Assembly: GCF_018613835.1 (NCBI RefSeq)
Contig: NZ_JAGGPM010000012.1
Span: 1 to 64,000, forward strand
Source: Arthrobacter sp. ISL-5
GTDB taxonomy: Bacteria; Actinomycetota; Actinomycetes; Actinomycetales; Micrococcaceae
Length of the DNA stretch: 64,000 bases
Reading direction: 5' to 3'
Below are positions 8,775-18,833 of this stretch, piece after piece; position 1 is the stretch's first letter, and each line of letters starts with the position of its first letter. The notes beneath the pieces are model-generated. The model did not search any database, was not told the origin of the DNA, and saw only the letters and a list, made by a program, of their open reading frames with translations. A program made the translations under genes and the position numbers.

Positions 8775-9611
8775 TCAGATTTTCGCCTGGATGGCTGTGA
8801 GTGCCTGGCCCAGCAGGGTTCCGGTCTCCGGCGCCAGGCCAAGGATGGGAACCATGGCGGCCGCCTGGGCGCGCAGGTGGTCCCAGCCGTCAGCGCACTC
8901 CACGCCTTGCGCTTTCGCGCTGGCGATGGTGGCGGTCACGTGCCCCGCGTAGACGAAGTCGTAGACAAACGCGTCCGGGGACAGTTTCGCCTGCCCCCAC
9001 GCCGGTTCATCGTCACTTCCCTTGCCGATGGGCGTGGCGTTCACAATCACCGAGGCCCGGGGCGCCTGAGCCTGGGCCTCCGCCCAGGTCACCGAGCTGG
9101 CATCCATGTCCAGGCTGTCGGCGAGGTACAGCAACTGCCGGGACGCCTGCGGATCCCTGTCGGTCACGGTGACCTTGCCCGTCAGTCCCTTCAGCGCGAT
9201 CAGCGCCGCCCGTGCGGCTCCGCCCGCCCCCAGCATGAGCGCGTGCCGCTGGCGGCGGTTGCCGAGGAGCCCGGCGACGGCGGTTATGTCCGTGTTGTGT
9301 GCGCTGAGCGTCCGGTCACGCCGGACCAGCAGATTGGCGGCTCCGCTGAGCCGGACCTGCCCGGTGACGGTGTCAGCCGTCCGGGCGGCCCATTGCTTAT
9401 GGGGCATGGTGACGTTGGCGGCCACGACGTCGGTTTCCAGCAAGGCGGCGCGGACGCCGGCCATGTCCTGCCCGGCCGGCACGTCCCACGCCTCATACGT
9501 CCAGCTGCTGCCGAGCCCACTGAACACCGGGTTCCACAGGGCCGGCGACATTGCCGCCGAAGCTTCCGAACCAATGAGGAACAGCCGGTGTCCGGGCGTT
9601 GGGTCTTCCAT
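8775..9611 (-). CDS. Shikimate/quinate dehydrogenase-like protein
   Basis: A 278-residue NAD(P)-dependent oxidoreductase of the AroE family. It has the catalytic lysine in NVTMPHK, the substrate aspartate in HNTD, and the nucleotide-binding loop MLGAGGAARA. Substitutions at usually strict positions (TMPHK for TVPHK, MSPALWN near the N-terminus) and its place beside a divergent MHS transporter and an IclR regulator suggest catabolism of shikimate or quinate rather than the chorismate pathway. Cofactor preference cannot be read with confidence. Confidence 0.85.
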   Translation of the reverse strand: MEDPTPGHRLFLIGSEASAAMSPALWNPVFSGLGSSWTYEAWDVPAGQDMAGVRAALLETDVVAANVTMPHKQWAARTADTVTGQVRLSGAANLLVRRDRTLSAHNTDITAVAGLLGNRRQRHALMLGAGGAARAALIALKGLTGKVTVTDRDPQASRQLLYLADSLDMDASSVTWAEAQAQAPRASVIVNATPIGKGSDDEPAWGQAKLSPDAFVYDFVYAGHVTATIASAKAQGVECADGWDHLRAQAAAMVPILGLAPETGTLLGQALTAIQAKI

Positions 9612-9756
9612 GATGACGCCTTTCAGTTAGGGAGGCGTTGTGAGGCACCTCACTCTGCGGTAAGCTATTCAATAATCGCATACCGCACAGCTGTTCGGAA
9701 TGCGCACAAATTCAAAACCACCAGTAACCGTCTTTCAGTGCGGAAGGACCAGCACC

Positions 9757-11085
9757 ATGACAAACACAGCAACGGGCGCCAGCGTCGGAGCGGAGCAGCG
9801 CCAGCTGAAGAGGGCGAAGAAGGCGTCGCTTGCCGCTTTCCTGGGAGGGGCCCTTGAGTACTACGACTTCTTCATCTACGCCACCGCAGCCTCGCTGGTC
9901 TTTTCCAAGATCTTCTTCCCGGCCGGAGACCCGACGGTCGCATTGATCGCCTCCTTCGCCACCTTCGGCGTAGCGTACGTGGCACGCCCCTTCGGCGCCG
10001 TGGTCTTTGGCCACCTGGGCGACAAGATCGGCCGCAAGAACACCCTGGTGCTGACCCTGGTCCTGATGGGTTCGGCTACATTCCTCATCGGCGCGCTGCC
10101 CGACTTCAACAGCGCCGGCTACTGGGCACCTGCCCTCCTGGTGCTCCTGCGCCTTATGCAGGGCCTCTCCGCCGGGGCGGAAACGGCAGGCGCTTCGGCC
10201 CTGTCCACCGAGGAAGCCCCCGAAGGACGGCGCGGATTCTTCGCCAGCTTCGCGATGGGCGGCATTTCCTTCGGCATCGTGCTGGCCTCGCTGGCCTTCC
10301 TGCCGGTGGCCGCCATGAGCGAAGCCGACCGCCTCGCCTGGGGCTGGCGCATTCCGTTCTGGCTCTCGCTCATAGTGCTGGTCGTCGCCTACCTGGTCCG
10401 GCGCTCGCTGGAAGAACCGGAAGTGTTCGAGGAGAAGCACGATCACGGCGAGCTGGTGAAGCTCCCCTTCGCCAAGATGTTCAAGACCCACCCTGCCCAG
10501 TTCTTCCAGGTGGCCCTGATGTCCTTCGAGACCGTCACCAATACGTTCATGCAGTCCTTCGGCTTGGCTTACGCAGTCTCCGTCGGCGTCCCCGCCTCCA
10601 CCATGCTGTGGGTGAGTATCCTGGGCAACGTGGTAGCCGTGGCAACCCAGCCGGCCATGGCCTGGCTCTCTGACAAGTACGGCCGCCGCCCCGTCTTCAT
10701 CGCCGGGGTCCTGGGCTCAGGCGTAATGATCTTCGTGTACTTCTCGGTCATCTCCACCGCCAATATTCCGATGATCTTCCTGACCAGCACGCTGATCACT
10801 GCCGGCACGTACGCCATGTCCAATGCGATCTACCCGGCCTGGTTCTCGGAGCTGTTCAACGTCAAGGTCCGCTATTCCGGCATGGCCATCGGCCTGCAGG
10901 TCGGCATCCTGTGCGCCGGCTTCACCCCGCTGCTCGGCACAGCACTCGTGGGAGCGGACAAGGCAAACTGGGGCCCCGCCGCCTGGATCGTGGCTGCTTC
11001 CTCACTCCTGGCCGTCGCCGGCGCATTCTGGGCCCGCGAGACCAGCAAGACCCCGCTGCGCCAACTGGGCAATCCGGTCCGCTGA
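9757..11085 (+). CDS. MHS-family metabolite:H+ symporter, shikimate transporter-like
   Basis: A 442-residue major facilitator protein with about 12 membrane segments. MHS hallmarks are GGALEYYDFFIY in helix 1, GHLGDKIGRKNTLV in loop 2-3 and a second gating loop LSDKYGRRPVF. ATG 9757 has GGAAGGA 9 bases upstream. It is divergent from the shikimate dehydrogenase-like gene over a 145-base region, so uptake of shikimate, quinate or a related acid is the best guess. A perfect 18-bp hairpin follows. Confidence 0.85.
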   Translation: MTNTATGASVGAEQRQLKRAKKASLAAFLGGALEYYDFFIYATAASLVFSKIFFPAGDPTVALIASFATFGVAYVARPFGAVVFGHLGDKIGRKNTLVLTLVLMGSATFLIGALPDFNSAGYWAPALLVLLRLMQGLSAGAETAGASALSTEEAPEGRRGFFASFAMGGISFGIVLASLAFLPVAAMSEADRLAWGWRIPFWLSLIVLVVAYLVRRSLEEPEVFEEKHDHGELVKLPFAKMFKTHPAQFFQVALMSFETVTNTFMQSFGLAYAVSVGVPASTMLWVSILGNVVAVATQPAMAWLSDKYGRRPVFIAGVLGSGVMIFVYFSVISTANIPMIFLTSTLITAGTYAMSNAIYPAWFSELFNVKVRYSGMAIGLQVGILCAGFTPLLGTALVGADKANWGPAAWIVAASSLLAVAGAFWARETSKTPLRQLGNPVR

Positions 11086-11095
11086 CGCATTAACA

Positions 11096-11136
11096 GACTG
11101 AGCCTGTCGAGACCCGGTGTCTCGACAGGCTCAGTC
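11096..11136 (+). terminator. Perfect 18-bp hairpin terminator
   Basis: GACTGAGCCTGTCGAGAC and its exact complement flank a 5-base loop (CCGGT), followed by ATTTAATG. It ends the MHS transporter transcript. The GAGCCTGTCGAGA core recurs as a repeat in many actinobacterial genomes. Confidence 0.85.
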
Positions 11137-11180
11137 ATTTAATGGGTTTAGCCATCTATGCGTTCCGTCACTGGGATGCC

Positions 11181-11675
11181 TCAAGCGATGACCCGACGGC
11201 GAAGGCGGGCGAGCAGCGTGGCGGCGAGCAGCGCCGTCGTAATTTCCATGGCGACGATGGCCAGCAACCCGCCAGCGGCAGAACCGTCCGCGGATCCGGC
11301 CGCCCCTGCTGCCGGCAGGGCAGCCGCCCCGTGACTATGGCCGGCCGCCCCGCTACCGGCAGCATCACCACCCAGGAGCAGGGCGGCGTGCAGCACCGCC
11401 ATGGCCAGCCCGCATGCCATCACCTGACGCAGGGAACCAGCCCTTCCATCGCGCCAGATGTGGACAGCGCAGGGCAGGCAGACTCCCACCATGGCCAGCA
11501 TCAGCAAATTCAGCCACAGCCCGTGGTGGCTTCCCGCCACGAGCCACAAGTGCACCAGGCAGGATGCAGCCGTCGCAGCGGCGACAACGCGGGAGTGGAC
11601 AACTCGCGAGTGAACAAGGGGGCGAGGGCGGAGGATGGGGCCGGCGGCGCGGCCCCATCCCCGAAGGGCTGTCAC
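11181..11675 (-). CDS. Hypothetical small membrane protein next to copper amine oxidase
   Basis: A 164-residue protein with about four hydrophobic segments (roughly 28-47, 52-72, 82-102 and 130-155) and an Ala/Gly-rich loop containing HSHG. It starts 9 bases after the copper amine oxidase stop on the same strand, so it is probably in that operon. The histidines could bind metal and a copper-related role is conceivable, but I recognise no family. Confidence 0.6.
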   Translation of the reverse strand: MTALRGWGRAAGPILRPRPLVHSRVVHSRVVAAATAASCLVHLWLVAGSHHGLWLNLLMLAMVGVCLPCAVHIWRDGRAGSLRQVMACGLAMAVLHAALLLGGDAAGSGAAGHSHGAAALPAAGAAGSADGSAAGGLLAIVAMEITTALLAATLLARLRRRVIA

Positions 11676-11684
11676 GGCGTCAGC

Positions 11685-13604
11685 CTAGCCGTAGCAATGT
11701 CCGCCGGCGGCCGGCTGCGGACCGGCAGGCACATCGAGTACGGGGCTGCGGTCAAAGAATCCCTCGGGGCGCAGCTTGAAGCCGACAGTGTCGACCGGCA
11801 TGATGGGCCAGTCCTCGGTCCGAGGGAAGTGGGTGAGGCCGAAGGTGTGCCAGACAACAATGTCCTGCCCGTCGATGTCCCGGTCCTGGGCTACGTAGGC
11901 CGGCAGGCCCGCTCCCCCGGCATGCTGGTTCACGAAGTCCCCGGTGGGGTAGCGCTCGTCTTCCGCGAAACGGGTGACCCACAGGTCCTTCGTGGCGAAG
12001 GCCGCCCGCTGCGCGATGGAGGACCCCGGATCTGCCAGCAGCGTGGGCTGGCCCTGGGCGTGAAGCTTGTAGCCAACAGGCTCGCCGAGCCTGTTGCGTG
12101 AGTCCGGGTTGGAGATGATCCAGGTCCGGCCGTTGCGCGCGTCCGCATCACGGACGCCTTCCGATTCGCGGGCCAGCAGGGTGCGCCGCCGCGAGAAGGC
12201 GTTGCCCCTTTCGTTGCCCTCCCCCATCGGCTGCCGGACAACATCCTCTTCCTCGACCCGGTTGGTGAACCCGTCGATCGCCATGTCCAGCCGGGCGCTG
12301 AAAAGGTGCTGGTGGAAGGGCGCCCCCAGCCCGGGAGCCAGCTGCGAGATGTTGTCCGAACCTCCCTCGGGGTAGGCGCTGGTGAAGACCACGCCGGTGG
12401 CCTTGGCCTCGAACTCAATGGTGCCGTCGAGGTACAGGTACCAGTAGAAGCCGTAGTCGTAGTTGCCGATGGTGGTGAAAAAGGAGATCACCAGGCGGCG
12501 GTTCCGGCGGGTGTAGGTGACGCCGGACCAGAGGTCGCTGTGCTTGGCCAGGATGCCCCAGTCCTCCTCGTGCATGCAGATGCCGTTGCGGATTTCGCGC
12601 GGATTGCCGAAAGCGTCGCTGACGACCGGGCTGAGGTAGGTGATGTCGCCGAGGCAGTCGCACCCGAGTTCGAGCGAGTTGGCGTACTGGCCCACGAGGT
12701 ACTCCCCCGTGTCGAAGTAGTTCTGCCACGACCGGATGGGTGAGGGATCGCCGTAGGGGACCACCATCTCGGCAATCGATGCCCGGTTGATGATGGGGCG
12801 CTTCCGCTCTCCGTCCTGGAAGGCGATGTTGTGCAGCACCACGCCTTCGCGGACATCGAAGCCGACGTCCACGCTCCACTTTTCCCACTCCACGTGGTTG
12901 CCGCCAGTGACGGTGAAGCTGGGCCCCTCGGGCTGCGTGATGCTGATGGGCTTCTGGGTGGTGCGGAGCGGGCCGGTCAGCTCCGGATCGGTGTAGTTGC
13001 CGTGTTCCGCGGGAACCGGGACGACGCCGGTGTCCAGCACCTGGGTCACCGTCTTGCTGACGACGTCGACGTAGGCCACGAGCCCGTCCACCGGATGGGC
13101 CCAGGCGCTGTCCGCGGGGAACTCCTGGACGAACGCGAGTCCCCTGAGGATCCTGCGCCCCTTCTCTTCCGGGTATTCGAAGACGCCGGCGGACAGCGGG
13201 GCCACGCGCACCTTGCTGACGTCCAGCCCGCGCGCCGCGAGCGCGCTGAGCCACCGCTCGTCGGAGGCGAGGAGTTCCTCGACCACTTCGAACTCCTCCT
13301 CGAGAACGGGGAGTTCACCCGTCACGGAGGTGTCCAGTTCGACGGCGGAAAGCACCGCGCCGCTCGTGGCGCAGACGGTGACGTCCAGGGGTCGGCCGCC
13401 TGACACGTCATGGATGAAGACGCGGAAGCGCCGGTCCTCCGTTTCGGCCGCCGCGTCCCGGGCCGGATCGAGCAGGCCGAGATAGGCGATCCGCTTCTCC
13501 GGGCCCAGAAGTCCACCGGCGCGAAGAATGCCCTGGACGTCGGTGATTTCGGCGCCCGCTGCCAGGCGGTACGGCGTAAGCGTGTCAGTTATGGAGGGGG
13601 TCAT
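11685..13604 (-). CDS. Copper-containing primary-amine oxidase (phenylethylamine oxidase type)
   Basis: A 639-residue topaquinone enzyme that oxidises primary amines to aldehydes with release of ammonia and H2O2. The key residues fall at the numbers known for the A. globiformis enzyme: Tyr382 (the topaquinone precursor) in GNYDY, catalytic-base Asp298, copper ligands His431, His433 (HQH) and His592, and disulfide Cys317/Cys343. The length is also nearly identical, so phenylethylamine or tyramine are the likely substrates. It is divergent from a TetR gene, with an AT-rich palindrome between them. No signal peptide is seen, so the enzyme is cytoplasmic. Confidence 0.96.
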   Translation of the reverse strand: MTPSITDTLTPYRLAAGAEITDVQGILRAGGLLGPEKRIAYLGLLDPARDAAAETEDRRFRVFIHDVSGGRPLDVTVCATSGAVLSAVELDTSVTGELPVLEEEFEVVEELLASDERWLSALAARGLDVSKVRVAPLSAGVFEYPEEKGRRILRGLAFVQEFPADSAWAHPVDGLVAYVDVVSKTVTQVLDTGVVPVPAEHGNYTDPELTGPLRTTQKPISITQPEGPSFTVTGGNHVEWEKWSVDVGFDVREGVVLHNIAFQDGERKRPIINRASIAEMVVPYGDPSPIRSWQNYFDTGEYLVGQYANSLELGCDCLGDITYLSPVVSDAFGNPREIRNGICMHEEDWGILAKHSDLWSGVTYTRRNRRLVISFFTTIGNYDYGFYWYLYLDGTIEFEAKATGVVFTSAYPEGGSDNISQLAPGLGAPFHQHLFSARLDMAIDGFTNRVEEEDVVRQPMGEGNERGNAFSRRRTLLARESEGVRDADARNGRTWIISNPDSRNRLGEPVGYKLHAQGQPTLLADPGSSIAQRAAFATKDLWVTRFAEDERYPTGDFVNQHAGGAGLPAYVAQDRDIDGQDIVVWHTFGLTHFPRTEDWPIMPVDTVGFKLRPEGFFDRSPVLDVPAGPQPAAGGHCYG

Positions 13605-13640
13605 GACGGCCTTTTGTCCGGGACCTTGGCAGGTCGGATT

Positions 13641-13666
13641 TTATTTTCTATAGGTGTAGAGAATAA
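13641..13666. promoter_or_regulatory. AT-rich 26-bp palindrome, candidate TetR operator
   Basis: TTATTTTCTA and TAGAGAATAA are inverted arms with one mismatch in 10, separated by 6 bases. It is strikingly AT-rich in this GC-rich DNA. It lies 37 bases upstream of the copper amine oxidase start and 59 bases before the divergent tetR gene, so it is the obvious candidate site for that repressor. Confidence 0.7.
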
Positions 13667-13725
13667 AGCGTCCGTAAGATGGATCACAAGGGTTCGACAC
13701 AAAAAAGTTCCGGGGGAGCGCCAGC

Positions 13726-14316
13726 GTGCCAAAGATTGTTGACCATGACGAGCGTCGCCTGGAACTGGTTGACGCGACCTGGCGGATCATCGCCCGGCTG
13801 GGCATCGAGGGCGCCACCATGCGGGAGATCGCGCTTGAGGCCGGCTTCGCCAACGGAGCCCTGAAGCCGTACTTCCCCACCAAGGACACGCTGCTGGCAT
13901 TCGCATTCAGCCACGTTTTCAACCGGACCAACGAGCGGATCGAGGCGGTCACCGCCGGCAAAACCGGGATCGCCGCCCTGCGGGCGTTCTGCGTGGAAGT
14001 GCTGCCGCTGGACGAGGAGCGCATCAACGAGGCGCGCATCGTGATCCCCTTCTGGCAGAAGGCGGTCAACGACCCCGAAAAGGCTGCCATCCACCGGGAA
14101 TCCATGGAGCAGTGGCACGCAGCATTGCTGGGGCACCTCGCGGAGGCGAGGGAAAGCGGCGCCGTCACAACCGCCGTCGACGACGACGCCCTCGCCGGCC
14201 AACTGCTGAACATGCTCCTCGGCGCCCAGATATGGGCAGCGCTGGCCCCGGAAGGCCAGACCGACCTCGGGCTGAACGAACAGCTCGAGGCCTTCCTGGC
14301 CCTGCTGACCCGCTAG
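13726..14316 (+). CDS. TetR-family regulator, BetI-like
   Basis: A 196-residue regulator with a helix-turn-helix at about residues 25-50 (GATMREIALEAGFANGALKPYF) and a ligand domain of BetI/TetR_C type (residues 80-196). GTG start after GGGGGAG at 8 bases. It is divergent from the copper amine oxidase over a 121-base region containing the 26-bp palindrome, and is followed on the same strand by a D-serine-dehydratase-like gene. It probably represses one or both in the absence of amine. Confidence 0.9.
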   Translation: MPKIVDHDERRLELVDATWRIIARLGIEGATMREIALEAGFANGALKPYFPTKDTLLAFAFSHVFNRTNERIEAVTAGKTGIAALRAFCVEVLPLDEERINEARIVIPFWQKAVNDPEKAAIHRESMEQWHAALLGHLAEARESGAVTTAVDDDALAGQLLNMLLGAQIWAALAPEGQTDLGLNEQLEAFLALLTR

Positions 14317-14385
14317 CCTTGTGACCTCACGATCCCATCCCCCGGACCGCGACGACCGGGGACAACCAACCAGGAGACGCCGGCT

Positions 14386-15483
14386 GTGACCATCCCAAAG
14401 GAAATCGACACGCCGGAAATCCTGGTTGACCTGGACATACTCGAGCGGAACATCGACCGCATGGCATCGGCTGTCCGGGCGAAAGGCATACGCCTGCGCC
14501 CGCACGCCAAAACGCACAAGATCCCCGAGATCGCCGCCCGCCAGATCGCAGCGGGAGCCTCGGGCCTGACTGTGGCAACCATCGGCGAAGCGGAAGTGTT
14601 CGCAGCTGCGGGCGTCGATGACCTGTTCATCGCCTATCCGCTCTGGGTTTCTCCACAAAAAGCCGACCGGCTTCGGCGCCTGTCGGAAACTGCACAAATC
14701 GCCGTCGGCGTGGATTCCGCGGCGGGGGCGGCCATGCTGGGAGCCGGGCTGGGGAAGGAGGCGGGGAGCGTGAGCGTTCTCGTGGAGGTCGATAGCGGCC
14801 ACCACCGGAGCGGCGTCAGTCCGGAGGCAGTGGTGCCGGTCGCCCAAGCAGCGGCGCGCGCCGGGCTGAAGGTCGCGGGCGTCTTCACCTTCCCGGGCCA
14901 CAGTTATGCACCCGGCATGCCGGTCGAGGCTGCCCGCCAGGAGCAGCAGGCGCTGCAACAGGCGTCCGAAGTCCTTGCCGCGGCAGGGTTCGACATCACG
15001 TGCCGAAGCGGCGGTTCCACCCCGACGGCAATGCTGACTGAGAATACGGTTGCCACCGAGGTGCGTCCGGGCGTCTATGTCTTTGGCGACGCCCAGCAGC
15101 TGGAGCTGGGGCGGTGCGCCGTCGAGGACATCGCACTGACGGTGGCGGCCACAGTGGTCAGCCACCACGAAACCCCGGCGGACGGTCCCGCACGCTTCAT
15201 CATCGACGCCGGCAGCAAGGTTCTCGGCAGCGATCGGCCGGCGTGGGCAAGCGGCTTCGGACGGCTGCTCGACCAGCCCGATGCCCGGATCACCGCACTG
15301 TCGGAGCACCATGCCACCGTCGAGTGGCCCGAGCACGGGACCATGCCGGCCATCGGGCAGCGCCTGCGCGTCATCCCGAACCACGTGTGCCTCGCGGTGA
15401 ACCTTGCCGACGACGTCGCAGTCACCAGGCGCGGCGAGCTCGTGGACCGGTGGGCCGTGGCTGCCCGGGGAAAAAACAGGTGA
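14386..15483 (+). CDS. D-serine dehydratase-like PLP enzyme (alanine-racemase fold)
   Basis: A 365-residue fold-type III PLP protein. The PLP lysine is Lys42 in PHAKTHK, with an N-terminal alanine-racemase-like barrel and a C-terminal beta domain. His333 and Cys335 (PNHVC) match the His-x-Cys zinc pair of eukaryotic-type D-serine dehydratase; D-threonine aldolases have His-x-Asp. D-serine or another D-3-hydroxyamino acid is therefore a likely substrate. GTG start with AGGAG 10 bases upstream, 69 bases after tetR. Confidence 0.82.
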   Translation: MTIPKEIDTPEILVDLDILERNIDRMASAVRAKGIRLRPHAKTHKIPEIAARQIAAGASGLTVATIGEAEVFAAAGVDDLFIAYPLWVSPQKADRLRRLSETAQIAVGVDSAAGAAMLGAGLGKEAGSVSVLVEVDSGHHRSGVSPEAVVPVAQAAARAGLKVAGVFTFPGHSYAPGMPVEAARQEQQALQQASEVLAAAGFDITCRSGGSTPTAMLTENTVATEVRPGVYVFGDAQQLELGRCAVEDIALTVAATVVSHHETPADGPARFIIDAGSKVLGSDRPAWASGFGRLLDQPDARITALSEHHATVEWPEHGTMPAIGQRLRVIPNHVCLAVNLADDVAVTRRGELVDRWAVAARGKNR

Positions 15484-15502
15484 CGACTAAGCCGGCCGAG
15501 AA

Positions 15503-15532
15503 ATCTTTTTTCGACATGTGTTGAAAAAAGAT
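15503..15532. promoter_or_regulatory. 30-bp inverted repeat upstream of the araC-type gene
   Basis: ATCTTTTTTC and GAAAAAAGAT are perfect 10-base arms around a 10-base centre containing ACATGT. It lies 20 bases after the previous stop codon and 98 bases before the regulator start. The arms are AT-only apart from one G/C pair at each end, so it resembles a binding site more than a stable terminator, though it could end the upstream transcript. Confidence 0.6.
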
Positions 15533-15565
15533 GACACCGCGGAACTTCGGCGCTAACCTGAAATG

Positions 15566-15585
15566 ACTGTGTTCCAGGACACAGT
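15566..15585. promoter_or_regulatory. 20-bp inverted repeat upstream of the araC-type gene
   Basis: ACTGTGT and ACACAGT flank the centre TCCAGG, 45 bases before the regulator start. Its position fits a second operator or an autoregulatory site. Confidence 0.5.
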
Positions 15586-15629
15586 ATTGGGGACCCACTT
15601 CAGATGGCCATCCGTCGTCAGGAACATTC

Positions 15630-16589
15630 ATGTCTGCAGTTACTGCCCGCCCCGGGCGGCAGGGCGTCCGAACCAGCGTGGCGGAGTCGTTCGACCACTG
15701 GCGGCACCTCGTGGCGGAGTCCTTCGTGCCGCTGCTCGCCGAGACGGACGACGCCGGCACTTTCCGCGGCAGAATGCGGTCCCGGGTAATGGACCGCCTG
15801 TGCATCGTGGAGGTCTCAGCGACGCAGCACGAGGTGCACCGCACGCCCGCCCTGCTGGCGCAATCGGACCAGCGCTACTTCAAACTCAATCTTCAGCTGG
15901 AGGGTACCGGGCTTCTCATCCAGGACAACCGCGAGGCGGTACTGCGGCCCGGAGACCTTGCCATCTATGACACCAACCGGCCGTACACCCTCGCCTTTGA
16001 AGAACAGGCCCGGATGATGGTGGTCATGTTCCCGCACGACTCGCTGTCACTGCCGCCCGACTACGTGGGGCAGCTCTCGGCGGTCCGGCTGCCCGCCGGC
16101 ACTGGCCTGACGGGCATCGTGGGTCCGTTTATTGCGCAGCTCGCAGAGAACCTGGAGGCCCTCAGCGGCCCCAGCGGTTCGCGGCTGGCCACGAACGCGC
16201 TCGATCTCGTCTCAACCATGCTGCACTCGGAACTGGCCATGGCGCCGGACAGGATGAAGCCCCAGGCAGTGCTGGCAACCTCGGTTCGCGAGTACATCGA
16301 GGCCAACCTGGCGGACCCGGACCTTTCGCCGGCCAGCATCGCGGCGGCGCACTTCATCTCCACCAGGCACCTGCACAATGTGTTCCACGAATCAGGCTCG
16401 ACCGTTGCCAGCTGGATCAGGAGCAAGCGGCTGGAGCATATCCGCCGCGACCTGCGGGACCCCCTGCACGCCGGCACCTCGGTCGGAGCCGTCGCGGCAC
16501 CCTGGGGGTTCCTGGACGCGGCCCACTTCAGCCGCACCTTCCGCGAAGCATTCGGCGAATCCCCCACCGACTGGCGGCGCGGCGCCTGA
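15630..16589 (+). CDS. AraC-family transcriptional regulator
   Basis: A 319-residue regulator with an N-terminal AraC-binding-like domain (about 30-200; RPGDLAIYDTNRPYTLAF) and a C-terminal double helix-turn-helix (about 215-319; SPASIAAAHFISTRHLHNVF, WGFLDAAHFSRTFREAFGESPTDWR). The type resembles FeaR/NphR-like activators. FeaR controls aromatic amine oxidase and aldehyde dehydrogenase genes in enteric bacteria, which fits the neighbourhood. Targets are inferred only. Two inverted repeats lie upstream. Confidence 0.9.
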   Translation: MSAVTARPGRQGVRTSVAESFDHWRHLVAESFVPLLAETDDAGTFRGRMRSRVMDRLCIVEVSATQHEVHRTPALLAQSDQRYFKLNLQLEGTGLLIQDNREAVLRPGDLAIYDTNRPYTLAFEEQARMMVVMFPHDSLSLPPDYVGQLSAVRLPAGTGLTGIVGPFIAQLAENLEALSGPSGSRLATNALDLVSTMLHSELAMAPDRMKPQAVLATSVREYIEANLADPDLSPASIAAAHFISTRHLHNVFHESGSTVASWIRSKRLEHIRRDLRDPLHAGTSVGAVAAPWGFLDAAHFSRTFREAFGESPTDWRRGA

Positions 16590-16625
16590 CGCCGCCTGCC
16601 GTTGTCGATCAGGCCTGGATCCGCC

Positions 16626-18086
<1,461 letters not shown>

Positions 18087-18119
18087 TCAAGCACTAACAT
18101 TCCGTATTGTGATACAAAC

Positions 18120-18136
18120 ATTTCATCAAATGAAAT
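18120..18136 (+). promoter_or_regulatory. 17-bp palindrome upstream of the amiS-type gene
   Basis: ATTTCAT and ATGAAAT are perfect 7-base arms around CAA, 37 bases before the GTG start at 18174. It is AT-rich against its surroundings. Candidate operator for an unidentified regulator of the channel gene or of the divergent gdhA. Confidence 0.55.
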
Positions 18137-18173
18137 TACAGACTGCGATGGCGCTGCGTAAGGAAGCTCACCC

Positions 18174-18833
18174 GTGACTCACATCTGCCTCCTCCTCTCG
18201 GGCGCAGCGCTATTGATCAATGGACTGGCGTTGCTGGGCACCCTCCCCCGCAGGGACGCGGCCGCATTCAGCCTGGTCATCGGCGGTGTTCAGCTGGCCC
18301 TGGGCGTCACCTATCTGAGTGCGGTCACTCCGGGTGCTGCCGGCGACGGCCCGCAGCTGCTCCTCGGCGCAGCCGGGATGTTCCTGTTCGGCCTGACGTA
18401 TGTCTATGTGGGGCTGGATTACCTGCTGACACTCGGTTCCAGGGGACTCGGCTGGTTCTGCGGGCTGGTGGGCGCGTGCGGCCTCCTGCTCGCTGCGGCA
18501 TGGTCCGGGGAGGATCCGTTCCTGGCCGTCCTGTGGCTCTGCTGGGCCTACCTGTGGATGCTGTTCTTCCTTCAACTGGCGCTGGGCTTCGCGCGCCTGG
18601 CGCCGCTGGTTGGCTGGTCCCTTGTCCTCACCAGCCAGGCATCGGCCACGGTGCCGGCGTTCATGGGACTGACCGGCCGGTGGCCCGGCGAACCGGAGAC
18701 CGCCGCGGGAGCCGCGGCATCCCTGCTGGCGCTGTTGCTGCTTGCCGCCGGCCTCGCGTGGCGGGGGCGGCACCAAACCGGTGCCCGCGCCGCCGCCGCC
18801 GAAAGCCCGTTACCCGGCGAACTCAGGCTCTAG
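18174..18833 (+). CDS. AmiS/UreI-family amide or urea channel
   Basis: A 219-residue membrane protein with six or seven helices. It resembles the AmiS/UreI family, which passes urea or short-chain amides across the membrane (LGVTYLSAV, FGLTYVYVGLDYLL, WLCWAYLWMLFFL). GTG start. The C-terminal tail is longer than usual and the last 24 bases overlap the 3' end of the converging APC permease gene. No amidase or urease is in the window, so the substrate is undetermined. Confidence 0.8.
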   Translation: MTHICLLLSGAALLINGLALLGTLPRRDAAAFSLVIGGVQLALGVTYLSAVTPGAAGDGPQLLLGAAGMFLFGLTYVYVGLDYLLTLGSRGLGWFCGLVGACGLLLAAAWSGEDPFLAVLWLCWAYLWMLFFLQLALGFARLAPLVGWSLVLTSQASATVPAFMGLTGRWPGEPETAAGAAASLLALLLLAAGLAWRGRHQTGARAAAAESPLPGELRL

